This document shows positions 46,007-57,599 of a stretch of DNA of 64,000 nt, piece by piece. Every line of letters begins with the position of its first letter. Within the stretch, counting starts at the first letter, position 1. The DNA is from Isoetes taiwanensis (taxonomy: Eukaryota; Streptophyta; Lycopodiopsida; Isoetales; Isoetaceae). Both the position numbers and the translations under genes were made by a program. A model generated the notes under the pieces. The model was not told where the DNA came from, did not search any database, and was given only the letters and a program-made list of their open reading frames with translations. Location of the stretch: positions 2,586,836 to 2,650,835 of the forward strand of contig JAJEKV010000106.1 of the NCBI GenBank assembly GCA_021234155.1. Reading direction: 5' to 3'.

Positions 46007-46009
<3 letters not shown>
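45230..46009 (+). repeat. 5' LTR (plus strand), first part, interrupted by a LINE
   Basis: It begins TGTGACGTTCCAGCACAG, the same start as the minus-strand LTR ending at 36110. Near 45862 it has GGGAAGGGGGGTAGAGACC, the complement of the shared CTCTACC block, at the same distance from the start as in that LTR (about 640 bases). The flank GGGTC precedes it with no polypurine tract, so it is a 5' LTR. Continuity resumes at 52934 after the LINE. Confidence 0.85.
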
Positions 46010-46044
<35 letters not shown>

Positions 46045-46262
46045 AAGAAACGGCAGAGATTGTATTAATATATGAGAAAATTACATGATTGTCATACAAA
46101 AAAACCATTGTAGGAATCAACCTTGCAATGGAAAAATGGTGATGGCTAGAGGACCACCACAAACCTTTTTAGGGAAAGGATACCCACTCAAAAGAAAGGA
46201 AAAAGCACTTTTAAAAATAGTTCAGAGCATAGAGGACTCAGTCTGTAGAGCTGGTCAACATT

Positions 46263-46709
46263 TTACAGAATATCAGGGACCCCTTCGAGATTGATTATAG
46301 CAAAGGCCTCCTCTGTATGGACAAACATCAGGTCATCGAGTTCATTCGGCCCGTAACCTGTTGAATCCAGGAGATACATAACCCAAGCATCACGAGCATC
46401 TTCATGAATTTTCAGCTTTGCTTGAAAGTAAGGTTTAATCTCCGGGATGAACCTCCAAAGATCTTCATCACTCAGCAGCCGGGTAAAGGTGATGCAGCTG
46501 ATGACTTCAGTTTTAAGCCAAAAAAGTGCATCTATGGTTTCCAAAGGCGAGAGAGGAACAATAGCAGGATCTACCTCGCGGGAATGTCCTCCCTCGTGGT
46601 GCCTCCTCAGCAGAAGCTCTGTCAAACAAAGAATCCACATCATTAAAGAGCAAAGTAAAAAACTGAAAGAAACCATTGAAGTTTCCCAAGGAATCCCATT
46701 GTCTGTCAT
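46263..46709 (-). other. 3'-terminal open region of the LINE, possible extra conserved segment
   Basis: A 148-codon minus-strand frame overlaps the end of ORF2 in another frame and reads LLSDEDLWRFIPEIKPYFQA and LDDLMFVHTEEAFAII. A resembling text (AEVWRFNSLKPYFTNLYHK) is found in the isolated fragment at 24448-24800. It may be the displaced C-terminus of ORF2 after a frameshift or an open 3' UTR. Confidence 0.4.
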
Positions 46710-49700
46710 AATTCAAGCCCTGCTTTGCCTTATGAGCCATGGCAGCTTCAGCTAGGAGGACCTGAAAGGAAGCTTTGAGTTTATTCAGACTTGGGGCCAA
46801 TCCAGAGATAGCAACCTCATTTCTATGTTTCCATATGGCCCAGCAGGTGAGGATCCGGATGGTTCCTTTGAAAGGAGAATTCTGATTTAAGTATTGTAAC
46901 AAGGAAGCCTCATCAATAGGGGTATGTTGCACCAGAGGTTGAATCCACTGCCAAAAAAGAGAAAGCCAAGGGCAGAGGAAGACGTGTGAACTTGTTTCCG
47001 TGAAGCCACAGCCAATTGGACATAAATCAGATACTTGATTGTTGAATTGGGCTCTGAAACCATTTGTCTTTAGACTCTTGTTCAACAGTAACCATCTGAA
47101 GAGCCCAATTTTGCTAGCACATTGAAGTTTCCACCCTTGTCTTATGATTTCAATAGCAAGATCCTGTTGGCAATTCCAAGCTCTGCTCACTTTTAATTGT
47201 GACCTGTCCAGAAGCATACTATAAATTTTAGATACCTTATATGGTCACCCACCACAGGTCCAATTCTGAACTTCATTTGCTTGTCCAACTGGGTTTTGGG
47301 TTAAAGTAGCATAGATGCTTCTGTTTGTATCTGTGTCAGGCAGGATTGAGGTAAGGTCTCCCCAATCTTTCCATTTGTCACCATTTTTCATGGAACCAAT
47401 GGTATGTAGATCTGCATAGCACCATTCTTTATACTTAAGAGGATGTTTAAGGGCTAAACATCCCTCCTCTTCCTCGGTCAGGTCCTGATGCCAGAAGAAA
47501 CTAAAATCATCACTGACAGAAGTCAAAGGCCGAGCTCTGAAGCAGGGAGATGCTTGGTTCCATGCAGAGAGAATTCTTCTCAAAATTTTGGATGTGCCTG
47601 GGGCAGCTTTAAAATTTGGAAGAAAGCTGAGTCGGGGAAGATGATGAGGGAGTGAAGGAGACCCTTCAAGAGATGTAGCCCCGGCCGGTACTTTTACCGG
47701 TTTCAAATTTTGGAGAGGGCGATGGACATTAAAGATCTCTAGACTAGCTTTCTTTGCCAAGGCTTGTGCTTGGACAAAAGGTCTTTGCAACCCGGACCTC
47801 CTTCTTTCCTTCTTTCAGAGACCATTCGGCACCTTGCCAAATATAATCCCTCATAGTGATTCTAGTTTCCTATAGGAGGATTTACCAATGATTGAAGAAG
47901 AAAAAATGTGTGTACTTGCAATCACACCCTCATGCTAGGGTGTACCATCTAAAAGTTTTTAGGGAGGTGAAACTACCCGGAAAAGTACTCAATGATGGTA
48001 CTAGGAACTGCGTAAATCTGCAATAAATAATAAGTTTGAGAGTTAATCCATTTATATTAATCCATAATAGTATTGTTATCCTCTAATACTATAGATTGAC
48101 ATGTTATTGACCTTCAATTCAAAAAATTTCGATTGATTTTAATGGAAAGAAAAAACAGAAAGTACCAGTTTTAAAAGTACCCAGTGTAAGTACTTTTGAG
48201 GATTCCAAAAGTGGTTAGCATCTTCTACCCATTAACAATCTCGACTCTTCCTGCAAGAGAAAGGGATTTAGGACAATGGGATCCCATAACCCTGCCAGGT
48301 TCATATTAACTGCCAAAGGTAAGCCAAGTAATTTGGTGGCAGTTTTGTGACCTGTGACCTTTATTCCATGGATCTCTTCTTCCTCAGATTGCAGGATAAT
48401 TGTACTTTTGCTTTTATTCAAATGGACTCCTGATGCACCCCCAAAAAGATTTAACATCTCCAAGAAATTTGGCAAACTGGAACCATCATTTTGAAGAAAG
48501 GTAAAAGTATCATCTGCATACTGCATTATAGAGAAAACTCCCAAATCCTGTGGCAGTTGAAGACATTTTATTTCCTTGGCAGCTAGGAGAGACAGAGTGG
48601 CCCTAGTGACCATTTCAGCAACTATCAGAAACAAATAGGGGGCCAAGGGGCACCCTTGTCTAACCCCTTTTTTACATTCAAAAAACTTTGAAGGGGTACC
48701 ATTCACTAGAACTGCAGAGCAGCCAGCCACATTCAAGCTATGCACTCTGCTAATAACTTTATCAGAAAAGCCAAGCTGTGCCATTGCTTTATATAAGAAT
48801 CTCCAATGAATGGTATCGTAAGCTCGTTTGAAGTCCAGCTTTACCAACATGCAATTCTGTTTGGAGAAAAGATTCCAATGCAAGCCTTCATGGGCTCCAA
48901 CAAAGTTGTCTAAAATACTTCTTCCTGGAAGAAAAGCAGATTGAACTGGGTTGATGATTTTTTGCAAGGTCTCCTTCATTCTATTTGCCAGAATCTTTGC
49001 CAGGATCTTGTAGGTGGAATTTGTAAGGGAGATTGGCCTCGGTCGAGAGAAAGAGTTTTGGAGCATCTACCTTAGGTATGAGGGCAATTAGTCCAGCATT
49101 TATTGCAGGGTGAAGCTTTGGAGCAGACCCCCCTGAATGAATGAGGTGACATCCTGCTTTAAGAAATCCCAAAATGTGACAAAGAATTCGGGAGGGATAC
49201 CATCAGGGCCAGGGCTTTTCCCACTTGCCATCCCTTTAAGGACCTTCTCAATCTCCCTGTCTGTAGGGCACTCAAGGAGATGAGTGTCATCCAATACCAC
49301 ATAAATTTGGTCCCAACTTATCAAAAAAAACCTGGAAGCTCTTTTCATCCACCTCTCCATGAGCAAACATATTCTTATACTTCTCATGAAAGAAATCCAT
49401 TAAGCTTTCTTGCCCTAAAATGACTTGACCTCCATCTGAGATCGAAATGATACCATTGTTCATCATTCTCCCTTTGGCAGTTTTGAAGAACAAACTGGAG
49501 CTGCACCTATCCATGCAGTTGATATTCACACATTTGCTCCTAATAATCAATCCTCTGGCCTCTGATTCCTCTATATTCTTTACTTTTCTTTCAAGAATTC
49601 CTTCCTCTTGCTGTAGTACAACATTGTGTGGGTCTTCAAAAATCTTTTGCCTGATTTCCTTGACTTGGAGGTACACCTCCCTTTTCTCCTTTTTTAATTG

Positions 49701-50594
49701 TTCATTCCAGTTTTTTCCCCAAGCCTTTAGCCACTTCTTGATTTGCCTCATTCTAACAACAAAACCATTCATGGAACCACTTTGTTGCAGGGGTTGCAAG
49801 GCTTTGTAATATTCCTGAAAGTCATGGCAAAACCTTTCATTATTTAGCAGGCTGGTGTTCAGCTTAAAGGGAGAATTTGACCCCCCTTTGAGAGAGCTTC
49901 CATACTCTAAGCCTTGGGGAAAATGATCTGAAATGGAATTACTGTGGTCACCTTTGATGATTATTTGTGACCAAGAGCAATCCTTTGTGTAAAATCTATC
50001 CAGGAGGCAGAAGACCCTGTCATTACCTGCCCTCTTATTGCTCCATGAGTACACATTAGCCGAGGATGGTGCATGATAGACAAATTGTGAGACCAATCTA
50101 TCCCATTGAGTTCTTTCATTTCTTGTCATATTCATCTTCTTTCCTAATTTCTGGTCCCATTGGGGTGTGTTGTTGAAGTCCCCACTCAAGATCCAACAAT
50201 CAGCATTTTGGGAGTTGATCCAATCAGCCATCTCCATCCATTGCCTCTCCCTCTCCCCTGGATCAGTGGATGCATACACATTTATGATGCCAACCACTTC
50301 TTCTTCAATCTTCAAAAAGACAACCTGCCATCTACCAGTCTGGTCCTGGTAGGATCCAATATAAGGAAAAGAGTTCCATATAGTGCAAATCCCTCCCTTG
50401 GTCCCATCTGCAGGGGACCAAATAGAGTTTCCATTTGGCATGATCCAATTCCCAAGATTTGAAGCGTCAAAGCTTGGCAGCCTGTGTTCCTGAACTAGAA
50501 TGATGTCAGCCCTCATCTCCTTCATGGCTATAATTGCACGTTTGCGTTTTAAATGACCTTTGATTCCTCTAAGGTTCCAGGTCACTATCTTCAT
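46513..50594 (-). pseudogene. LINE ORF2: endonuclease, reverse transcriptase and zf-RVT domains
   Basis: ORF2 starts at ATG 50592-50594 (MKIVTWNLRGIKGH); the T-W-N-x-R-G motif at its very start fixes this choice. The endonuclease runs to about residue 240 with LVQEHRL, NVYAS, WILSGDFNN, VYSWSNKRAGNDRVFCLLD and SDHFP. A linker coiled region follows. A shift occurs at A8 (49323-49330); then SGKSPGPDGIPPEF (near 49210), ANRMKETLQKII..QSAFLPGRSI, LVKLDFKRAYDTIHW with the catalytic Asp, KGVRQGCPLAPYLF and MQYADDTF (near 48510). After the MITE the frame continues VIASTHIFSSS and ends with LFRWLLLNKSLKTNG and CPIGCGF..SSHVFLC, the zinc domain. ORF2 makes the nick and reverse-transcribes the LINE RNA. 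Frameshifts and the MITE inactivate this copy. Confidence 0.95.
47930..48213. mobile_element. MITE-like insertion, copy 2, inside the LINE
   Basis: The LINE reading stops near 48235 (..EESRLLMGRR) and resumes near 47925 (VIASTHIFSSS). The intervening sequence begins CATGCTAGGGTGTACCA and ends CCAAAAGTGGTTAGCATC, imperfect inverted ends. It shares GATTTTAATGGAAAGAAAAA and GTGTAAGTACTTTT..GATTCCAAAAGTGG with copy 1 at 38020. It has no coding capacity. Confidence 0.68.
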
Positions 50595-52376
50595 GGTTTT
50601 TTGGATCTAGTGATTGGCCCATACGGATTGGGAGTATAGACCTTTCTCTGCCTAGTTTTCTTAGTTGTCTGAGGTGTGAAGAAAGTCTCGACCCCTACAG
50701 CAGCCTCAGACTCATCCTCAGTGCTACCCCCATCATCCCAAAACTTACCATGAGGGGTGTCCAACTCCACTTCAAATTCTAAAGAGGAGGGAACTACCTC
50801 ATTCTCTACCCCATTCTCCTTGTCTTCCATACTCCCCCAGTGCTGTGGGGGAAGGACTTCCTGTTCAAGCAAGGCAGGGGAATTTTGAATAATTAGATCA
50901 GTAGGGAGAATCTCCTGTGAAACTAGATCCACTCCCTGTTGAAGGTGGTCTGCCTCTTGTAGTTTCTCAGATGGTTCTTGAGACTCCTGATCATGACCCT
51001 TGGGGGGCTGATCTATGTCCTTGAACAGGTTGATAACAGGAGGAGGAGAAGCTCTAAAGGAGGGCTCCCCTTGTTCAAGTAATTTACCCCCAGAATCATC
51101 CGATTCTGAGTAGTCATTTATAGGGGGGGCAGTAGGCTCCTCTATGGTGAGAACCATAGCTCTGTGTTCATGGGCTGGAGTCACCACCAGGGCATCAGGG
51201 TCAATGATGGCTTTCCCTTTAGCATTATACAGAACCTTGACTGTATTTGCTTCATTGAACCTAACCTTCTTCCTCCATTCAGATTTCTGTTCCTTTTGTT
51301 TCCTCTGATTTTCCTCCTGTAACTGTCTCTCCTTTAATTTCTTTGCTTTTCTCTTTGCACTGCCATTTTTATTCTTCTTAAATTTTTGGGCAGACCTGTT
51401 AGGAGTTTTCCCTTTCCTGGGGGTGATCCATTCATCCTCTTTTTTGAGTTCCACCTGATGGGCTGTCTTTATTTCCCGGGCTCCCCTGCAAATTCCTCCA
51501 CCATGGAGCCTAATACCACAAGTTTCACAGGGCTGTGGGAGACCATTCCATGCCAAATTCAGAGTTTTTGGGTTCCCAAAATAGTCAATGTATTGGATAT
51601 TACAGGGAATCGGCTTGAGGAGGTCGATTTGAGCCCAAACTCTTGGGGCTCTATCAGGGGAAACTTCCAAAGCAATATAGTTTCCCGTGTCTTTTAAGAG
51701 GGATAAAAGGGATTATTCATTCCAATACATGGGATTCAACCCCTGCAAGGAAGTCCAAGCTGGATGGAAAAACTCGTTTAGACTCTGTGGGTCAAACCCA
51801 GGATACCATTTTTGAAAAAACAGTTGGGTATTTGCTTTGGTGATTGTCCCCTTTTTCAAGAGCAGAGTAGCTGTCTGGGAATTTTCACATTCAGCAATGA
51901 AAAAGGGAAATTCCATCCAATAGATATTTCTTATAGAGATACCCTTTTCCTTTTCAAGCTCAACCTTAAGAGACTGTAGTCGCACTCCCTCATGTCGAAC
52001 ACAGCCAATAAGACCCAGACTAGAAAGATATTTTAATTTATTTTCAACAGCAGGATTTTTGAGCTTACCCACCAATTTGGAGCATGTTTGTCCTTCAACT
52101 CTTGCGACTACCTCACGGAGTTGATTTCCATAGTCCAAGATGGTTTGAATCACTCCCTGTTGTCTGTCGCGGCCCCACTCCCGTTCCTGATCGTGTGTTC
52201 ACCATACTGGGCAGCCAAGTGAGGAAATCTCCAAAGGTGACGCAGCTACCGAGCCCTTGTCCGTTCTCAATCTTTATCAGCACCTCAGCAATCTGTTTCA
52301 ACCTGATCCTTCCCTTTTCAGGCTTCGGTTTGCATATCGGTCCAAGAAATGCCCTTTCAATTTTCTGTCCCTTCAA
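50591..52376 (-). pseudogene. LINE ORF1 (Gag-like RNA-binding protein) with CCHC knuckle
   Basis: The C-terminal two thirds run in one frame from about 52153 to the TGA at 50591-50593, interrupted by a single TAA at 51713-51715 (..NPMYWNE stop SLLSLLKDTGNYIALEVSPD). It holds a DUF4283-like fold (LLKKGTITKANTQLFFQKWY, WTSLQGLNP) and a perfect CCHC knuckle, C-ET-C-GIRL-H-GGGI-C, at 51488-51529. A basic then acidic tail follows with KRKAKKLKERQLQEENQRKQ and ends RQRKVYTPNPYGPITRSKKP. The N-terminal part (52113-52376, RAFLGPICKPKPEKGRIRLK) is in another frame. ORF1 coats the LINE RNA. Its TGA overlaps the ATG of ORF2 as ATGA, a layout compatible with coupled re-initiation. Confidence 0.88.
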
Positions 52377-52933
52377 TGTCTACCCCTCTGTTCCCCAAGA
52401 TCTTGTACCAAGCTGTCATCTCATTCCTATTACCTTTTCCCAAAATCTCTCCCTCTTGTCCCTTTTCATGAGACCAGAGGTGGGATTCTCCTCCCCTTCA
52501 TGACGGCCCCACATTCCATTTTTTTTTAATATTTTATCTCGACAACACAAACCCTACCACCTTACCAAGCACCACACAAACAGATTTAAACAAAAATTTT
52601 AACCAAGATCCACGCCCTCGGACCAAGAAGCGAGAATGGGTTGAAACCCAGTGCCAGGTACATTCCTATCACCTACAAATTCACCTAGCCAAAGCGTCCA
52701 CTGCACGAACTTCAAGATCTCCCTCCACTATATGAAAAGGAGATAGGATGAAAGAGCTTCCTTCTTCAAGAATGGCAAAATATCTCATGTTCTCAGATTA
52801 GGGTTCGTGCGCCTTCCTCCCGCCAGCGACATCCCCTATTCTGAGCAGTCGCCATTGAAAATTTTTACATAAGGCCTTTTATTAGAGTTGCGAATTCAAA
52901 AGCGACCTTGAGAAATTAAATTACGCTTTCCGG
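52377..52933 (-). promoter_or_regulatory. 5' untranslated/promoter region of the LINE
   Basis: This stretch lies between the target-site duplication and the first ORF1 codon segment. On the minus strand its first part (GCGACTGCTCAGAATAGGGG, GCTGGCGGGAGGAAGGCGC, 52800-52860) is G-rich compared with the LTR around it, as is usual for internal LINE promoters. No TATA box is obvious, and I could not define the transcription start. Confidence 0.45.
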
Positions 52934-53671
52934 GTGTTCGACTCTTGAGCGATCCCCGGTGTGTAAAGTCACAGGGATCCTTTGTGGACTAGGTCTAATG
53001 GCTTGCCGAGTGTGGGTAAGGCATGGGCTCGACACCCGTGGGTGATCGTCACTCTCCATTGGGTTCAAGTCGAATAAGGCGGTGGCCCTCTAGTCACCTT
53101 GAGTCGACATGTAGATCCACGAAGGGAGTGATCCCTACACGCCCCATCGGGCTGAAGGGGAGATGCAACCCGAGGGAATAGCCCTTTTGGCTATGCATCC
53201 GTGAACTCTGGTCGAGTCCCAACACTCTTCAACCAACTCGCAAAGTGTGCCAGGGAGGGGCGGATGGAGTGGACAACCCTAAGCCATGTTCTTATGCGGT
53301 CAAATCCATTTGCCATGAATTACATGCGCAATGACCTCACGGAGACCCAAGCCGTGGGTCATCCCCTTGAGTACGAGCCTTGGGTAGGATTCCCCATGTG
53401 AGGTACTGATCTTTGTCTATGCATATATGTGATGTGCCATCCTTGAGATGGTTATGTGATGTTGATGTTGTATCTTGACATGTATGTTTACGCTTCCATG
53501 CTTAGGTAGGCCACGAGGAAGGCGAGGGTAAATGACCCCTTCATTCTTCCCACTGGAACTCATCAAGGTTGCGTGATACGTGGGAGGGCACATATCGATT
53601 ATGGAGCTGGTATGGGGATGAACTCTGTTTGTATATGGTGCAGGGCCTTTGTATATGAGTAGGGGCGTCCG
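52934..53671 (+). repeat. 5' LTR (plus strand), second part after the LINE
   Basis: The complement of the shared block (GGGGCGGATGGAGTGGACAA) lies at 53257-53276. The text from 53150 to 53410, read in reverse, aligns with 34850-35110 of the minus-strand LTR (ATTCATGGCAAATGGATTTG is identical in both). It ends at GGGGCGTCCGG next to the primer binding site; the terminal CA is eroded. Confidence 0.85.
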
Positions 53672-53672
53672 G

Positions 53673-53684
53673 TGGTATCAAAGC
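53673..53684 (+). other. Primer binding site for initiator tRNA-Met
   Basis: TGGTATCAAAGC differs by one base from the standard TGGTATCAGAGC. The following AATGTTCTTGG is also present after the primer site of the element at 2932 (minus strand), so the two families are related in the leader as well. Confidence 0.88.
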
Positions 53685-53869
53685 AATGTTCTTGGAGACC
53701 AAGAGCAAAGCTTGACCATGCTCGATGTAGTACTAACTTGATAGGATCCTCAAACCTCAAAAATGGGAAAAAATTTTCTCATTTTTTATAGTATATCTTA
53801 AGCTAGTAACGATGAAGTGAATTAGAACATAAAAAGATTAAAAAATAGTGAGCCCAAAACCGAAAGCAA

Positions 53870-54790
53870 GAAGGTCTCACCGCGTCGCGCCGAGGAGCAA
53901 AAATGAAACTCCCAATTTTGATCCGGGTATAGCGTAATGACATTGAGCCAAAGACATCTTAAAAATGATGAATTTCAGAAAAGTAACATGCTAATTGAAT
54001 TTCAAGCTAAGAACTAGCAGATTAGTATATTATACTCCTAGAAACATGCTTAGAAAGCATGCAATTTAACATCAAAATCCACCATGTCTCACATGTCGCT
54101 AGGAGCAAAAAATGAAACTCCCATTTTTTGATCACGGCAAAGTGTGAACCATGAATTAGAAAGGTCTAAATTAAGCCATGTAATAGGGTAGCTTGCAATT
54201 TGGTAGGAGCCGGGACGAGATGTTCCGCGCCTTTGCAAGAACAATGAGCAAAAACTAGTCGACATTTTGAAGATTCGATAGCTTTGCCACAGTTCATGCG
54301 AAAGAGGGTGACACTAATGAAGAAGGACATGCACTTGCGGCTACATCAAGGGAGATCCACAGTGAAATTTTGTAAATGATGAAGAATTTTTGTTAATATA
54401 AAGAGTTTTTGACTAAACAACATTTTGTAATCTTACTTAATTAAGTTGAGTTAGTAAGTTCGACTTTTGTTTTAGTCAAAAGCAGACATTTTTTAGACCA
54501 ATTTGAGAGGATGTCTCACCGTCGCACGAGGAGCAAAAATGAAACTCTCATTTTTGATGCAGGCATAGCGATGTGAGACCTTCCTCTCTAAACTAGTCCT
54601 AAACTAGACCTAAACACCTCCAAATCGACCAAGTAAGGGGTCAATTCGCCTATTCGATGAGTCTAGCATGATTTGACCCTTAGATCACCCAATTTGGATA
54701 AGTTTAACCCAATTAAATTCGATGTCTCACGCGTCGCGCCCGAGAGCAAAATGAAACTCCATTTTTTATCGGGGCAATGTGTGAGACCTC
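53870..54790 (+). repeat. Leader repeats with a ~210-bp period
   Basis: Four copies of TCTCAC..GTCGC...GAGCAAAAATGAAACTCCC followed by TTTTTGAT.(C/G)GGG lie near 53877, 54090, 54515 and 54727. Spacings are about 210, 425 and 210, so one copy of a five-unit array seems lost. Each core has an ATG (AAAATGAAACT) in a similar context. Confidence 0.8.
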
Positions 54791-57599
54791 AAACTTTGAA
54801 CCTCCATAACTTGAGCTAGAGAGCTCCAAATCGCTGAAATTTGTTGCAATAGGACCGTTAGACAGCCTAGAATCCATTTATGACCTCAAATTAGGCTAGA
54901 AATGTCAAACCCCAGCTCAAAATGACCAAAATTGCTCAAACCCTTGAATTGTTTTTCCAAACTGTGGTTTGTTTGTAAATAGAAGCATACCCCATTAGTA
55001 CCTCGCAACTATTGCTCTCGGCTCGAAGCTGATGCCTTACTCCTAGATAGAAGTGCTCAAGAACACCCCTTTGTTATAGTCATCTAGACCTCAGCATAGC
55101 AACCCAAGTCCAACTGTTGGTACATCACCTCTGCTCATGCCAAAAGCATAAACCTTGACCTAATTCTGTGTCCTTCTAATAGAGTTTGACTTATATAGCT
55201 GCCACATTGACCTCCCTATTGCGGGATACCTAGAAAGGAGCTAGAGTCTAGAGCTGCCCAAGTCACTCCATGTGTAGAGATTGGACTCCCCAAACCAACT
55301 TTGCTAGGACCTTAGAGTATGCCTCAAACATCATGGAGGTTTTGCAAAACAACCCTCATGTCATGCCATACCACACGTCCTAATGTCCATAGACTTGGAG
55401 ATTATAGATATGTCTCCAGTAATGCTGCTCGAGCCATCTTGCTTGCTTATAGAGCCCAAAATGTTGTAGGAGAGCCCTTCAAGTAGACCCTTAGACTCTA
55501 GAATATCTGGCGTTGCTTTGAATCTGAGGGGCGAGCCACGAGGAAGAGCTAGAGGCGCCTTCTTTGAAGACATCAAAGGTCCCAGCCGATGTCTGAGGCA
55601 GAGATAAAGAGAGGAGACGAAAAGGCCAGACCCAAGAGAGGGAAGCACAGCGACAAACACCTCAACCGACAAGCGGTGGAGCAGGACACCCATAGGCCTA
55701 TCATCAATCTTCATCAAATGGGAAGAATATTTGGTAACCAATGGCATCAAGAATTTTCTAGATGTCAACCTCGGAACTACCATGTCCACGAGGTCACATC
55801 GGGAAAGGGACCTCGGGCCTTCACCAACTCGGCGCACATGAGTTTCAAATGGAAGAACGCAAAGGCGAGAAAAATCTGAGGATCTGCGGGGAAGGCGTTA
55901 GACATCGATGCGCGTTAGCATCACGAGCTAGGGCGGGAGGGCATAATCTTCCGTCGAGGAGAGAAGTCATGGTGACACAAGGCGTATAGCTTGGGAGGAA
56001 GACAACCCGACCTTGCGGCCCAGCAGCTCAAGCGAATGTCATGCAGCGTCAACAAAAGGAGCAACCAAGCTAGGCAACCACAAAGCACCTAAGGCTGACG
56101 GGGGCGAGATTCCGGCTCCCTTGCACCCGGCGAGAGAACTTTCATCGGTTCCAAAGTAGGAGACCATGAGGGGAGGAGCGCGATATCGGGGAAAGGAACA
56201 TCTCCAAGCTTGAAGGCCTATATCGGCATTGGGGCAAGATCAAGGAGGAGAATATTAAAGCTCGAACAAGAATCCCGGGACCCGAAACACCTAGAAACCA
56301 AAGGAAGGGCGACTTTACTCACGTCGGCCCGAGTGCGAGACTTCGAATGGATAGGACCCAAGGGGCGGAGGAGCGACCAGCCTAGCCGGGTACAAATCAT
56401 AAAGGCGACTAGAAGGAGCCATGGTAGGGAGCAATGGAGATGACCACACTTCCGGAGCCTGATGGGGCACCTCGGAATGAAGCAAAGCCCAAGCAGCGAG
56501 TCGCTTTCGAGAAATTCAACTGCGGAGGAATGACAATGCACGCCTACAGACTACGATCTCGAGAGCTTGAAGACATTCAAGAATGTCATTTGCAATAACC
56601 GGGTGATCCTACTCAAGCGATCAGCGGCCGCGCACATCGGCAACCTTGCAATGACACCGCGCATGTAGGGGCGTTGGCCACGGTGCATTCCTCACGGCGA
56701 ACATACACATTAAGGAGGAGCATCTTTTTCAAGGGATCACATCGGCGAACACTCTTAGCGACTTGGCGTGGCGAGCTCGGATCGGACATGAAGATCAACA
56801 ATAGTAGCGGCATCTCAAAGGAATCCTAGAGTCAACGGAAGGAAGAAGATGCGACAAAAGCGGGAGGGAAACCCTAAAGGACTATAAACATTCAAGTAGA
56901 TCTTCGTAGTTGTTTTTGGAAAAGTGGATGAATTAAAATCCCAATGTAAAAATGCGTATATGTCTATTGTATATCTCGGCGTTCCACGGATATAGTGGAG
57001 AAACATGAGTGTAGAGTCATGTTTTACATTTAAGCGCTTAGATCGGGGAAGCTCCTTCGCCGACTACCAATGAGGAAGCAAGGAAGCATAACTATAGCCC
57101 AAGATCAAAATGGAAGAGCAAGTCGAGGAGAAAGCGACCCGAGCCCAAACAAACCGACTCAAACACTTGAAGGGAAGTGCCCTCAAGTAGAAGACCACTC
57201 GTACACCAATGCGAGAATAGAGACAACAGGTCATGTCAAGATCATGTTGTTGCACGGGACATCGTCGGGGCGCAACACTACCTCTTTGGCGGCGGCAACA
57301 CTTGGCGAACTTATGACACAAGTGGCCTCAACAATAGAAGGAGGAGCGATGAGCCAACTAAGAAGGCAACATCTCGGCGACCATAATTCCACCTTGTGGT
57401 AATATAGGGTGATGCGCTATGACGCGTGTATTAGATGGAGATGCACTTATGAAAGGCACTGCGGCGAGGAGATATGCCTTCAACAACTAGGTGATGGCCG
57501 TCGGTACTCCTACCGGTAATTAGAAAGAAGAACCCGATCATATAAAGGGCATGGGCACATCAAATGCCCAAGGTAGAAGCATTCGACACCTTAACAACA

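Larger units (their letters stand above)
46010..52933 (-). mobile_element. Nearly full-length LINE inserted in the LTR, with target-site duplication
   Basis: The 3' end is T34 on the plus strand (46010-46043). The flanks are GTGTTCTGACTCTT (45998-46011) and GTGTTCGACTCTT (52934-52946), a target-site duplication with one base of difference. Reading downward there are a 5' UTR (52377-52933), ORF1 (50591-52376), ORF2 with endonuclease, RT and zinc domain (46513-50594) and a 3' region. A MITE splits the post-RT part at 47930-48213. Few lesions separate it from an intact element, so it is younger than the LINE at 15-19 kb. Confidence 0.95.

Noticed and set aside
52165-52190. TGTCGCGGCCCCACTCC, which looks like an LTR edge
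   Set aside because: It lies inside LINE ORF1, where both flanks read as coding (..NTRSGTGVGPRQTTG and VIQTILDYG..). The real LTR resumes at 52934 beside the target-site duplication.
52498-52520. TGACGGCCCCACATTCC, another LTR-end-like word
   Set aside because: It lies within the LINE 5' region, bounded by the LINE's own target-site duplication at 52934; no second LTR is needed.
57070-57402. 110-codon plus-strand ORF in the non-autonomous element
   Set aside because: No domain, and neighbouring frames are equally open; kept only as part of the element's interior.
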